64,000 nt of DNA from an uncultured bacterium. GTDB taxonomy: Bacteria; Bacteroidota; Bacteroidia; Chitinophagales; Chitinophagaceae. Of this stretch, positions 26,852 through 35,581 are shown piece after piece (within the stretch, counting starts at the first letter, position 1; every line of letters starts with the position of its first letter). The stretch spans positions 1-64,000 of the forward strand of contig CAIKEH010000012.1 in the NCBI GenBank assembly GCA_903826405.1, in the 5' to 3' direction. Below the pieces are notes generated by a model that did not search any database, was not told the DNA's origin, and worked only from the letters and a program-made list of their open reading frames with translations. The position numbers and the translations under genes were made by a program.

Positions 26852-27625
26852 TCAAGCCTGATCGTTGATCCAACGCAGCAACTCGTCGTGGATCCTGCCG
26901 TTGGTGGCCACTATGCGTGGCTGGTAGGGGGAATAGGGATCCCCCTTGAAATCTGTGACACGTCCACCGGCTTCTTCAACGAGCAGGAAGCCCGCCGCGC
27001 TGTCCCAAGCGTTGAGCTTATGTTCATAGAAACCATCGAAGCGCCCAGCAGCCACCCAACATAGATCGATCGCTGCAGAACCCAGTCGACGGACCGGAAT
27101 GCCTTTTCGTATCAGACGGGCAAAGACTTCAAGGGGGCCATTGGGCATGTCGAGATAGGTATAGGGAAATCCAGTGACCAGACAGGACTGGATCACCTCG
27201 GTCTTATTGCTGACATGTATGGGCTTCCCGTTGAGGAAAGCTCCCTTTCCTCTCTCGGTGAAATACATCTCCTCTAAAAAAGGATTGTAGATGGCACCCA
27301 TGATCATGACCCCCTCATTCTCGAGGCCAATACTCACACAGCAGAGGGGTATCCCGTTCGCATAATTGACCGTACCGTCTATGGGGTCGATGATCCATTT
27401 GTACGGCGAGTCGGTACTGACCTCGCCGATCTCCTCACTCAGGATGAAATGATCCGGAAATTGTTCACGGATGATGTCCATGATCAGTTTTTCCGAAGCA
27501 TGGTCAACTTCGGTGACCAGATTATTGATCCCTTCTTTGTTGTCGATCCTGAAACCACTGTTGAAGCGGGATTTCATCAGTTGACCCGCTTCCTGTGCGG
27601 CCTTGAGTATGGTCGTTTTCAGCAT
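26852..27625 (-). CDS. suhB: inositol monophosphatase family protein
   Basis: A 257-residue Mg2+-dependent phosphatase. Motifs: metal-binding LVTEVDHASEKLI, EEIG, WIIDPIDGTVNYANGIP and WDSAAGFLLVEEAGG. It dephosphorylates inositol-1-phosphate or related sugar phosphates; bacterial SuhB proteins also act in rRNA transcription, and this cannot be told apart here. ATG at 27625 fits the family N-terminus; a TTG six codons earlier lies inside the -7 region and is unlikely. A perfect -7 box lies four bases before the start. Confidence 0.9.
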   Translation of the reverse strand: MLKTTILKAAQEAGQLMKSRFNSGFRIDNKEGINNLVTEVDHASEKLIMDIIREQFPDHFILSEEIGEVSTDSPYKWIIDPIDGTVNYANGIPLCCVSIGLENEGVMIMGAIYNPFLEEMYFTERGKGAFLNGKPIHVSNKTEVIQSCLVTGFPYTYLDMPNGPLEVFARLIRKGIPVRRLGSAAIDLCWVAAGRFDGFYEHKLNAWDSAAGFLLVEEAGGRVTDFKGDPYSPYQPRIVATNGRIHDELLRWINDQA

Positions 27626-27629
27626 GGCC

Positions 27630-27637
27630 CAAAGGTA
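27630..27637 (-). promoter_or_regulatory. -7 box TACCTTTG abutting the suhB start
   Basis: A perfect TAnnTTTG box on the minus strand with four bases (GGCC) before the ATG at 27625. It predicts a leaderless mRNA. Confidence 0.5.
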
Positions 27638-27831
27638 TGCCAAGACCGCCTGACGGAACGTATCAATTTAACCGTTGTAAGTGCACAGGACAGCTTCATG
27701 GTATCTGTCACCAACGGCCGATCCCAAATGGGAAAAGGGGTATGGCGAGGGTGATATAACCATTTCCTCAGTTCGTTTCCTGGCTAGGAACAGCATTGTC
27801 ATATTAAGTCTGTATTTTACCCGCGCGAATC

Positions 27832-29772
27832 ATGCGTGTAACCGTCATCATCGTGAATTATAATGTGCGCTACTTCCTGGAACAGTGCCTCTGTTCCGTG
27901 GAGAAAGCGGCACGCGAAGTGGAAACGGAGATCATCGTAGTGGATAACGCATCTAGTGACGGCAGCCGGGCCTGGCTGGAACCACGTTTTCCCCAAGTGC
28001 GTTTCCTCTGGAATCTGGAAAACAATGGTTTTGCCAAGGCGAACAATCAGGCTTTGTCGATGGCGACCGGTGATTTCATTCTATTCCTCAATCCGGACAC
28101 CATCATTCCGGAGGATACCCTGAAGCAGTGCATCTCCTTCATGGATGCGCATTCCGATGCCGGTGCACTTGGCGTCAGGATGCTTGATGGAAGTGGAAGC
28201 TTCCTTAGGGAGAGCAAGCGCGCTTTTCCATCACCCATGACCTCGTTCTTCAAATTATCCGGGTTGTCCGGTCTTTTCCCGAGGTCATCTGTATTCGCCC
28301 GATACCATCTTGGTCATTTGGAAATGCGCAAAGACCATGAAGTGGAAGTTCTTGCCGGGGCTTTCATGTTCATCAGGAGAGTGGTACTGGAAAAGATCGG
28401 GGGTTTCGACGAGGTCTTCTTCATGTACGGTGAGGATATTGACCTGAGTTATCGTATTCGAAAGGCCGGTTACAGGAATTACTATCTGGCCGATCCGGCA
28501 ATCATCCACTTCAAGGGGGAAAGCACAAAAAAGGGATCCCTCAACCACGTGGCGATGTTCTACAATGCAATGGGGATTTTCGTACGCAAACATTATGGAG
28601 GGGCCAGGGCGGGTCTTTTCCATATTTTCATAACCATCGCGATATGGATCCGGGCCATGTTGACCGCAGTAGGTAATTTGATACGTAGAGTCGGACTTCC
28701 TCTTATCGATGCGGTCTTGATCCTCATCGCATTCTGGCTGGCCAAGTATAGTTGGAGCCATTTGGTGAAACCCGACATAATTTATTCACGTAGTCTACTT
28801 ACTATCGCTTTCCCGGCATTTACCTGCATCTATCTGTTGGCCGCATATTATGCCGGTCTGTATGATCGATATGAGATAAGGGGAAGACTGGTACGATCCA
28901 CTATGATCGCCACCGTAGCTGTTTTGACGGTGTATTCCCTGCTGCCGGAACAATACCGATTTTCGCGGGCCATATTGCTGCTTGGCAGCCTGTTTTCGTT
29001 CGCGTTATTAAGCTTGTCTCGTTACCTTTTGCTTCGGGTAGGGGTACTATCCAATGAATCGCTGGAAAAACGTCAGACCTTAGTTGCGGGGACGTCTGGG
29101 GAATACGCAAGGGTAATGGAATTGATGGGGGCATTGGGATTACAGGATCGAGTATTGGGACGTGTTGCCGTGGATGAGGGGAAATACGATTCGCTCACAA
29201 CTATGGAGGAACTCGTCCCTTTTATCAGGAGTTTGCCGGTGCGCGAGGTTATATTCTGTGAGAACAGTTTGCGATTTTCTGAGATCATCCGAAAGGCTGA
29301 CGAGCTGCGCGGAAGGGTCAGGATCCGTATCACTGCTCAGGGTTCGGGAAGCATAGTAGGCAGTGACTCAAAGGATAGTTCAGGTGACACCTTTTCCATG
29401 GACAGGAGATATCAGATCGACGCCCCTGAAAATCGGAGGGGCAAACGTGGAGTGGATATATTCGTCGCATTGATCATTCTCTCGCTGTTGCCCCTACATT
29501 TCTTCTTCAACCGTCATCCATTCGGAGTGATCGCCAATGCCTTTCTTGTATTGGGAGGTACCCGAACCTGGATAGGTTATACCACAACTGGCGTTGACCT
29601 TCCCCGTTTAAGAAGAGGTGTACTGGGTTCCAATGGGTGGCCGATCGTACCCGAAACACATGAGCATTCTGATGGATCTTATCTGCTCGACCAGCTCTAC
29701 GCACGCGATTATTCTGCCTTTGCTGACATCGAAAGGGTCTGGAAGGGTTACGGTCATCTGGGCGAAGCCTGA
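27832..29772 (+). CDS. GT2 glycosyltransferase fused to a degenerate polyprenyl phosphoglycosyltransferase-like region
   Basis: A 646-residue protein of two parts. Residues 1-265 are a GT-A family 2 glycosyltransferase (VTVIIVNYN, VDNASSDGS, LFLNPDT, FMYGEDIDLSYR near 202), similar to rhamnosyltransferases. Residues 265-410 hold about five membrane helices, then a Rossmann-like stretch (LVAGTSGEYARVMEL) and a final part starting KRGVDIFVALIILSLL. This resembles the N-terminal and linker regions of polyprenyl glycosylphosphotransferases, but the catalytic core motifs (FRTM, DELPQ) are missing. It probably makes a lipid-linked or surface polysaccharide at the inner membrane. No other polysaccharide genes flank it; a GH3-fold gene follows. 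Confidence 0.85.
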   Translation: MRVTVIIVNYNVRYFLEQCLCSVEKAAREVETEIIVVDNASSDGSRAWLEPRFPQVRFLWNLENNGFAKANNQALSMATGDFILFLNPDTIIPEDTLKQCISFMDAHSDAGALGVRMLDGSGSFLRESKRAFPSPMTSFFKLSGLSGLFPRSSVFARYHLGHLEMRKDHEVEVLAGAFMFIRRVVLEKIGGFDEVFFMYGEDIDLSYRIRKAGYRNYYLADPAIIHFKGESTKKGSLNHVAMFYNAMGIFVRKHYGGARAGLFHIFITIAIWIRAMLTAVGNLIRRVGLPLIDAVLILIAFWLAKYSWSHLVKPDIIYSRSLLTIAFPAFTCIYLLAAYYAGLYDRYEIRGRLVRSTMIATVAVLTVYSLLPEQYRFSRAILLLGSLFSFALLSLSRYLLLRVGVLSNESLEKRQTLVAGTSGEYARVMELMGALGLQDRVLGRVAVDEGKYDSLTTMEELVPFIRSLPVREVIFCENSLRFSEIIRKADELRGRVRIRITAQGSGSIVGSDSKDSSGDTFSMDRRYQIDAPENRRGKRGVDIFVALIILSLLPLHFFFNRHPFGVIANAFLVLGGTRTWIGYTTTGVDLPRLRRGVLGSNGWPIVPETHEHSDGSYLLDQLYARDYSAFADIERVWKGYGHLGEA

Positions 29773-29814
29773 ATCGGAATGCCTTTCTCTGAGTAAATAA
29801 TTATATTGCAGACG

Positions 29815-31341
29815 ATGCCTCTTATTGACATCCATCTGCCCAAAACGATCGCTAAAGCCCTCAACCTGCCAGCGAATTCACCCAAACGCCAGCAGATACG
29901 GGTGCTTAAGAAATTGCTTAAAAAGGCCAGGCATACCGCTTTCGGCCAGAAGTATTACTTTGACCAAATCCTGTTGAGTAGGCATCCCGGCAAGAAATTC
30001 CAGGAACTGGTACCTACTTATGACTATAATACCATTTACGAGGAATGGTGGAACCAGACCCTGAATGGTATTCCTGATCTCTGTTGGCCCGGCAAGATCA
30101 AATATTTCGCATTGAGTTCGGGGACTTCGGAATCAGCTAGCAAATACATACCCATCACTAACGACTTGATGCGCGGCAACCGTGTTGTCATGGTGAAGCA
30201 GTTGCTTTCGCTTCGCACCTACGAAGAGCTTCCTTGGAAATCGGTCGGCAAGGGCTGGCTGATGTTGGGAGGAAGTACCGACCTGCAAAGGAGTGCCGGC
30301 TACTACGCCGGCGACCTGAGTGGTATCACCGCCAAGAAAGTACCTATCTGGTTCAGCCCTTTCTACAAACCCGGGAAAAAGATAGCCCGCACCAAGGACT
30401 GGAACACCAAACTGGAGGAGATCGTTTCGCAAGCGCCTAATTGGGATATCGGTTTCGTAGTGGGGGTCCCGGCCTGGATCCAGATGTGCATGGAAATGGT
30501 GATCGAACGGTACAAATTGAATCATATACATGAGATCTGGCCCAACCTCGCTTTTTTCGTGCACGGTGGGGTGGCCTTTGAACCCTACAAGAAAGGGTTC
30601 GAAAAATTGCTTTCTCATCCGCTGATCTATATCGAAACCTATCTGGCTTCTGAAGGCTTCATCGCATACCAGGACAAACAAGGAGCTCAGGGCATGCGAC
30701 TCGCGACCTACGACCATATCTTTTTCGAATTCGTTCCATTCGATGAAAAGAATTTCGACCTCAATGGGAATATGTTGCGAAACCCTGAGGCTTTGATGAT
30801 CCATGAGGTGGAGGAAGGAAGGGATTATGCCATCCTGCTGAGCACTTCAGCAGGGGCATGGCGCTACCTGATCGGCGATACGGTGCGTTTTGTGAACAAG
30901 GAAAGAAGTGAGATCATCATCACCGGCCGAACCAAGCACTACCTGAGCCTCGTTGGTGAACACCTGAGTGTGGACAATATGAACAAGGCGGTGCAACTCG
31001 CTGCCGAAGAAATGAATGCCGTGATCCCGGAGTTCACTGTTGCAGGTGTTCCTTGCGATAATTTTTTCGCACATCATTGGTACATCGCATCGGACGATCA
31101 GATCGATCCTGAACAATTGCGGACCAAGATCGATGGTCATTTGAAAATCCTGAATGATGATTATGCAGTGGAGAGAAGAAGTGCACTGAAGGAAGTATAC
31201 CTTGATGTCTTACCGGAGCACATATTCATGGATTTCATGCGTGCCAAGGGTAAAGTGGGAGGGCAACATAAATTCCCGCGCGTTCTGAAAGGGAAAATGA
31301 TGGAGGACTGGCAGCAATTCATCAGGAGCGGATCAATATGA
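29815..31341 (+). CDS. GH3 auxin-responsive-promoter family protein (acyl-adenylate/amide synthetase fold)
   Basis: A 508-residue member of the GH3 family, adenylate-forming enzymes related to firefly luciferase that in plants conjugate amino acids to carboxylate hormones. The ATP-binding motif FALSSGTSESASKYIP lies near residue 100, followed by the YIETYLASEGF and YLIGDTVRF / IIITGRTKHYLSLVGEHLS segments. Bacterial members are common in Bacteroidota, without an assigned substrate. The ATG at 29815 is preferred to an upstream TTG. A short -7-like box, TATATTG, lies six bases before it. The gene follows the glycosyltransferase by 42 bases. Confidence 0.87.
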   Translation: MPLIDIHLPKTIAKALNLPANSPKRQQIRVLKKLLKKARHTAFGQKYYFDQILLSRHPGKKFQELVPTYDYNTIYEEWWNQTLNGIPDLCWPGKIKYFALSSGTSESASKYIPITNDLMRGNRVVMVKQLLSLRTYEELPWKSVGKGWLMLGGSTDLQRSAGYYAGDLSGITAKKVPIWFSPFYKPGKKIARTKDWNTKLEEIVSQAPNWDIGFVVGVPAWIQMCMEMVIERYKLNHIHEIWPNLAFFVHGGVAFEPYKKGFEKLLSHPLIYIETYLASEGFIAYQDKQGAQGMRLATYDHIFFEFVPFDEKNFDLNGNMLRNPEALMIHEVEEGRDYAILLSTSAGAWRYLIGDTVRFVNKERSEIIITGRTKHYLSLVGEHLSVDNMNKAVQLAAEEMNAVIPEFTVAGVPCDNFFAHHWYIASDDQIDPEQLRTKIDGHLKILNDDYAVERRSALKEVYLDVLPEHIFMDFMRAKGKVGGQHKFPRVLKGKMMEDWQQFIRSGSI

Positions 31342-31433
31342 TCTGAAGTCGCTGGTCTTTCAACATCCGGTGTACTTGTCTTATCTTTCCGTCCTGATTT
31401 CTTCGCATTGACACGATTAAAACCTGGGCTCTA

Positions 31434-32075
31434 ATGACCGAAGCGATCCTGAAAGGTTTCGGACTGGGGTTGATACTTGCGCTTTCCGTTGGTCCGGTGA
31501 TCTTCACCATACTCAAGCAGAGCATCAACAACGGCTATCGTGGTGGCTTCAGTTTTGTTGCCGGCGTTTGGGTGAGCGACATATTCCTTGTCGTACTCAG
31601 CAATACCTTCTCCCAGTTGGTCACCGATGCACTGGAGTTTCGATCCACGATAGGTTACGTGGGGAGCATCTTCCTGATCGGAATGGGCATCTATTTCGTC
31701 TTTTTCAAAAAAGTGAAGATGTCGGGCGAAGATGGGAGTATGACCCCAACCTTCAGCCGTAGTGATTTCATGAAGGTCTTTTTGTCCGGTTTCTTCATCA
31801 ATACGCTAAACCCCAGCGTGATTCTTTTTTGGCTGGTCAATGCTACTGCCTTTGCAGCCAATCACAGTCTATGGCAGCGCGTGCTTATATTTTCCGTTTG
31901 CCTCGGTCTGAACATGATTGCAGATATCATCAAGGTGCTGATGGCGGGGAAAATCAGGCAAAAACTGAATGCACAGAACATATCCGTCATCAATAAGATC
32001 TCCGGTACTATTCTTATGCTTTTTGGTGCGGCACTCATTTATGGCCTACTTTTCCTCAAGCAACAACAGGGCTAG
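31434..32075 (+). CDS. LysE family exporter
   Basis: A 213-residue membrane protein with six hydrophobic helices and the LysE/RhtB start LGLILALSVGPVIFTILKQSI. FFINTLNPSVILFW in the middle is also typical. Relatives export amino acids or their derivatives; the substrate is not determined here. A 91-base gap separates it from the GH3-fold gene. It ends 52 bases before the next start. Confidence 0.88.
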   Translation: MTEAILKGFGLGLILALSVGPVIFTILKQSINNGYRGGFSFVAGVWVSDIFLVVLSNTFSQLVTDALEFRSTIGYVGSIFLIGMGIYFVFFKKVKMSGEDGSMTPTFSRSDFMKVFLSGFFINTLNPSVILFWLVNATAFAANHSLWQRVLIFSVCLGLNMIADIIKVLMAGKIRQKLNAQNISVINKISGTILMLFGAALIYGLLFLKQQQG

Positions 32076-32127
32076 GACATTGACTGATTTTTCTCACGTA
32101 ACGAGTGTAACTTCAGTAATACAGCAC

Positions 32128-32676
32128 ATGATCAGATCAGCGCTCTTGTTATTCTCAATGGCATTTTTTCTGCAGTCCAATGGTCAAGGATGGGATATGC
32201 TTCTGTTCAGGCGGAACAGTAAAACCATGACCACCATCATGCCCGGTGCCAGGATCTCGATATCTGACAAAGATGGACGATATGCGGAAGGAACGATCAA
32301 GAAGATCGATCGGGACACCCTATTCATCACGGAGTATGATGTTCGAAAGGCGTATAATATGTGGTACACTTCCGTTTTGGATACCGTCAGTGCATTCCTC
32401 ACTCCTATTTATTATAAAGATATCACGAAGGTGTACCGACGATCTTCCGGATTTGAGTTCATACGGGACGGCACTTTGTTCATGCTTGGCGGTGCTGTGT
32501 ATATGATACTCCATCTCGTCAATTCGGCCATACAGCATCAGCCAGTACAGGCTTCATCTATGGCTATCGCCGGTGGCGTCACCGTTGCCGGCTTGATGAT
32601 GCATAAACTACGGAAGCATTATTACGCGGTTGGCCATAAGTACCATTTCGAATACATCCGGGTGACAGGTAAGTAA
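32128..32676 (+). CDS. uncharacterised exported protein
   Basis: A 182-residue protein not recognised. It starts with a signal peptide (MIRSALLLFSMAFFLQSNGQ). Residues about 35-115 form a small beta-rich domain (ARISISDKDGRYAEGTIKKIDRD), like an SH3 or Sm-type barrel, and residues 130-165 contain two hydrophobic stretches that could be membrane helices (TLFMLGGAVYMILHLV and a second at SSMAIAGGVTVAGLM). The frame continues upstream into lysE, but the ATG at 32128 gives the clear signal. It sits 15 bases before mtgA, so a link with the cell wall is possible but unproven. Confidence 0.75.
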   Translation: MIRSALLLFSMAFFLQSNGQGWDMLLFRRNSKTMTTIMPGARISISDKDGRYAEGTIKKIDRDTLFITEYDVRKAYNMWYTSVLDTVSAFLTPIYYKDITKVYRRSSGFEFIRDGTLFMLGGAVYMILHLVNSAIQHQPVQASSMAIAGGVTVAGLMMHKLRKHYYAVGHKYHFEYIRVTGK

Positions 32677-32691
32677 GGGCAAAGGCGTATT

Positions 32692-33408
32692 TTGCGACTG
32701 AAACAAAACCATCCGTTGGCACACCCACTTTCCAAGGCCTGGAGCTGGACCAAAAGGATCCTCCTGTTCCTGATCATCTCTCAGTTCATTTACCTCGTAG
32801 CCCTGAAATGGATCTATCCTCCGTTGACCATTACCCAATTGTCCAGTTTTCTGAGTGGTGAAGGCATGTCCCGCGATCATGTGGGCGGAGCGAACATTTC
32901 CCGGAATCTGAAACTGGCTGTCGTCGCTTCGGAAGACCAGCTCTTTCCAGACCATAATGGATTTGATTTCAAAAGTATCCAGAGAGCCATGGCCTACAAT
33001 AAAAAGAAGCCTGGTCGTATCCGAGGTGCCTCGACCATAAGCCAGCAGGTTGCCAAGAACGTATTCCTCTGGCAGGGCCGCAGCTGGTTCCGGAAAGCAC
33101 TCGAAGTTTATTTCACGTTCATGATTGAGTTGGTCTGGGGGAAGGGCCGTATACTGGAAATATACCTCGATGTTGCCGAGATGGGCAAGGGCGTTTTTGG
33201 TGCGGAAGCGGCCGCGCAACAGCTATTCCACAAGTCTGCCCGGAATCTGACCATATCGGAATCCGCCATGATCGCCGCCTCATTACCTAATCCGAGGGCT
33301 TACACGGTAAAACCCATGTCCCGCTACGTTTCCGTCAAATACCCTTGGATCATTCGCCAGATGAGTAATCTTTCGGATGATCCTGATGTGCTTGCCCTGA
33401 TAAAATGA
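32692..33408 (+). CDS. mtgA: monofunctional biosynthetic peptidoglycan transglycosylase
   Basis: A 238-residue GT51 enzyme that polymerises lipid II into glycan strands without a transpeptidase domain. One N-terminal membrane anchor (ILLFLIISQFIYLVAL) precedes the catalytic domain with the glutamate in VVASEDQLFPDHNGFD and the motifs RGASTISQQVAKNVFL and KGRILEIYLDVAEMG. No ATG exists before the membrane anchor; the start is TTG at 32692 or CTG at 32698. A TATTTTG box overlaps this point. Confidence 0.92.
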   Translation: MRLKQNHPLAHPLSKAWSWTKRILLFLIISQFIYLVALKWIYPPLTITQLSSFLSGEGMSRDHVGGANISRNLKLAVVASEDQLFPDHNGFDFKSIQRAMAYNKKKPGRIRGASTISQQVAKNVFLWQGRSWFRKALEVYFTFMIELVWGKGRILEIYLDVAEMGKGVFGAEAAAQQLFHKSARNLTISESAMIAASLPNPRAYTVKPMSRYVSVKYPWIIRQMSNLSDDPDVLALIK

Positions 33409-33413
33409 TGGAT

Positions 33414-33968
33414 TCAGCTTTTGTTCCAGTGGTCCAATGCCTGCACGGCAGTTTGAAATCTATGTTCCGGATCAGACCCGCTGATCAATTGCCAGGGAGT
33501 GCTCTGATTGATCATGATATCCTGATACATGCGGAACAGGTTGTCCCTTGTCACCGGATCGGGATACTCACGGAGATCGTCACTTACCCAAGGAAGGTCT
33601 GTATTGCACAATAGGTAAAGATCATATTCTCGTTCAACGACCTGTTGAAGGATCCAGGGATGGCATTTGCCGAAAACAAATTCGCTCCAAACTTTCATTA
33701 CATACATGTCCGTGTCGATGAATAGCATCGACCTATTTTCCTCTGGATCTGTACCGCCTTGCGACATGCTGCTATATTCATCTTCTTTGGCCAACTGACC
33801 CTTTGCGATAACCAGAAGATCATCATAAGTATACTCCATGCCATTGGTGAGCAGGAATTCGCGAGCATACTCCGGACACCAATGGGTACCATAATGCAGG
33901 GCAAGCCTCTCGCAGAGGGTGCTCTTCCCCGTACTTTCCGGTCCGATGACGACGATCTTTTTTAGCAT
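33414..33968 (-). CDS. nadR: NadR-like ATPase/ribosylnicotinamide kinase
   Basis: A 184-residue P-loop kinase (GPESTGKSTL at residues 8-17) of the AAA_28/NadR C-terminal type. CPEYAREFL and the LFIDTDMYVMKVW segment are typical. It should phosphorylate nicotinamide riboside to NMN. The adenylyltransferase and DNA-binding domains of enteric NadR are absent. It lies 27 bases after the pnuC transporter gene, which makes the NAD salvage role convincing. ATG at 33968 is used; a TTG five codons upstream is less likely. Confidence 0.88.
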   Translation of the reverse strand: MLKKIVVIGPESTGKSTLCERLALHYGTHWCPEYAREFLLTNGMEYTYDDLLVIAKGQLAKEDEYSSMSQGGTDPEENRSMLFIDTDMYVMKVWSEFVFGKCHPWILQQVVEREYDLYLLCNTDLPWVSDDLREYPDPVTRDNLFRMYQDIMINQSTPWQLISGSDPEHRFQTAVQALDHWNKS

Positions 33969-33995
33969 TTTTTGAACATTCAAGCTGTTTCCCGA

Positions 33996-34649
33996 TCACA
34001 TTATTTTCATGGTATCCTGAGATGCATTCCGATGTTGCATGGCCTTGCGCTGCCATTCACTCAAACCAGCGAACGCCAGAAAGAGCAGTACGAAATAATA
34101 AACGCTGGTGAACACATAATGCTTGACGAAATAAAGTGGTATGGAAGCGAGGTTGGTGAGGATCCACCAGTACCAGCTTTCCACTTTCTTGCGCGCCATC
34201 AGCCACATGCCAGTATATGCGGTTGCAGAAGCAAACGCATCGGCCCATGGGATGGCCCCGGGGGCAAACTCCTTCTGAAGAAAACGCAGAACCGCAAAAA
34301 GTATGACATAGGAAACCGTGAAAAACAAGATTTCTTGAATCCACTCCCTTCGGGATGAAAAAGTGACATGCACCAGCCTTTCCTGCGAGTTCTGTTCCCG
34401 CCTCATCCATATCGCCCACCCATATAGGCTCATTACGGTGTAGTAGAAATTCACGCTGGCCTCTCCATAAAGGTGTCCTTTTAGGCTCAGGTACACGTAT
34501 ATCATGGTATTGATCAACCCGACCGGATACACCAGTATGTTCTCCTTTTTGGAATACCAGACGCTGGCTATACCTGCGAATACGGCTATGTATTCGAGCC
34601 ATCCCGTGTGGTACATATCATCGACGAACTGTTGCCAAATGCCTTGCAT
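33996..34649 (-). CDS. pnuC: nicotinamide riboside transporter
   Basis: A 217-residue PnuC membrane protein with about seven helices and the family motifs VWYSKKENILVYPVGLINT, YGWAIWMRR and the C-terminal WWILTNLASIPLYF. It moves nicotinamide riboside into the cell, where the downstream kinase traps it. The ATG at 34649 has a GGAG ribosome site four bases upstream; a TTG three codons earlier is ignored. It is divergent from the SDR gene. Confidence 0.93.
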   Translation of the reverse strand: MQGIWQQFVDDMYHTGWLEYIAVFAGIASVWYSKKENILVYPVGLINTMIYVYLSLKGHLYGEASVNFYYTVMSLYGWAIWMRREQNSQERLVHVTFSSRREWIQEILFFTVSYVILFAVLRFLQKEFAPGAIPWADAFASATAYTGMWLMARKKVESWYWWILTNLASIPLYFVKHYVFTSVYYFVLLFLAFAGLSEWQRKAMQHRNASQDTMKIM

Positions 34650-34701
34650 GGTCTCCAAAAATGGATACTAAATTCTACATTGCCTAAATAAATTGAAAAT
34701 C

Positions 34702-35511
34702 ATGGGCAGTTTCTCGAACGCGACCGTACTGATCACCGGAGGTGCATCCGGTATCGGAAAGCTGATGGGCGAATCCGTGCTGAAGAAAGGTGCGCGCACC
34801 CTCGTGATCTGGGATCAAGATAGTAATGGGCTGAATCGAGTGGTGCAGGAATTCACCAGTAAGGGATATTCCGTGCATGGGCAGTTGGTGGACGTCACGG
34901 ACCTGGACTCGATCCGGTCTGCAGCAGCGGAATTGAAAGACCGTTTCGACGGAGTGGATTTTCTATTCAATAATGCGGGAATCATCGTCGGCAAATTATT
35001 TGAGGAACATACGCATGCAGACATCACGAGGACCATGTTGGTGAATGCGGATGCGCCGATGCACATCACCTTGGAATTCCTGCCCGGAATGATCGGGAAA
35101 GGCATGGGCCATATCATCAACATTGCCTCGGCGGCGGGCATGACCGCAAATCCCAACATGGCTGTATATGTAGCCAGCAAGCATTCATTATTGGGATGGA
35201 GTGAATCGCTGCGGCTAGAGCTGGAAAAAAAACCGGGACGACTCCGGGTCACCACGGTCACACCCTTTTATATTGATACCGGTATGTTCGAAGGAGTCAG
35301 GTCACCCATAATACCCATTGTTCGACCTGAAAAAGCGGCAGCAAAGATCATCCGGGATACGGAGAATGAAAAGATCTTCAGTCGAATGCCCGCCATAGTT
35401 TATGCCATTCCGTTCTTCAAAGGCTTACTTCCCCAGCGCTGGTACGACGTCGTGGTAGGCAAGTGGTTCGGGATTTTCAGATCCATGAACGCTTTCAAAG
35501 GCAGGCTTTGA
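34702..35511 (+). CDS. short-chain dehydrogenase/reductase
   Basis: A 269-residue classical SDR. NAD(P) motif TGGASGIG, the NNAG motif, the serine in NIASAAGM and YVASKHS of the catalytic Tyr-Lys are all visible. The C-terminal part (YAIPFFKGLLPQRWYDVVVGK) is close to the hydrophobic tail of the RDH/11-beta-HSD-like SDRs, which favours a lipid or steroid-like substrate, but this is inference. ATG at 34702 is used in place of an earlier TTG. Confidence 0.9.
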   Translation: MGSFSNATVLITGGASGIGKLMGESVLKKGARTLVIWDQDSNGLNRVVQEFTSKGYSVHGQLVDVTDLDSIRSAAAELKDRFDGVDFLFNNAGIIVGKLFEEHTHADITRTMLVNADAPMHITLEFLPGMIGKGMGHIINIASAAGMTANPNMAVYVASKHSLLGWSESLRLELEKKPGRLRVTTVTPFYIDTGMFEGVRSPIIPIVRPEKAAAKIIRDTENEKIFSRMPAIVYAIPFFKGLLPQRWYDVVVGKWFGIFRSMNAFKGRL

Positions 35512-35581
35512 GCTTCCCCATTCTTAAAAACTGGCTTCGATTCGTGTTCCGCACACTACCTTAGGGCTTAAATCAACGATC

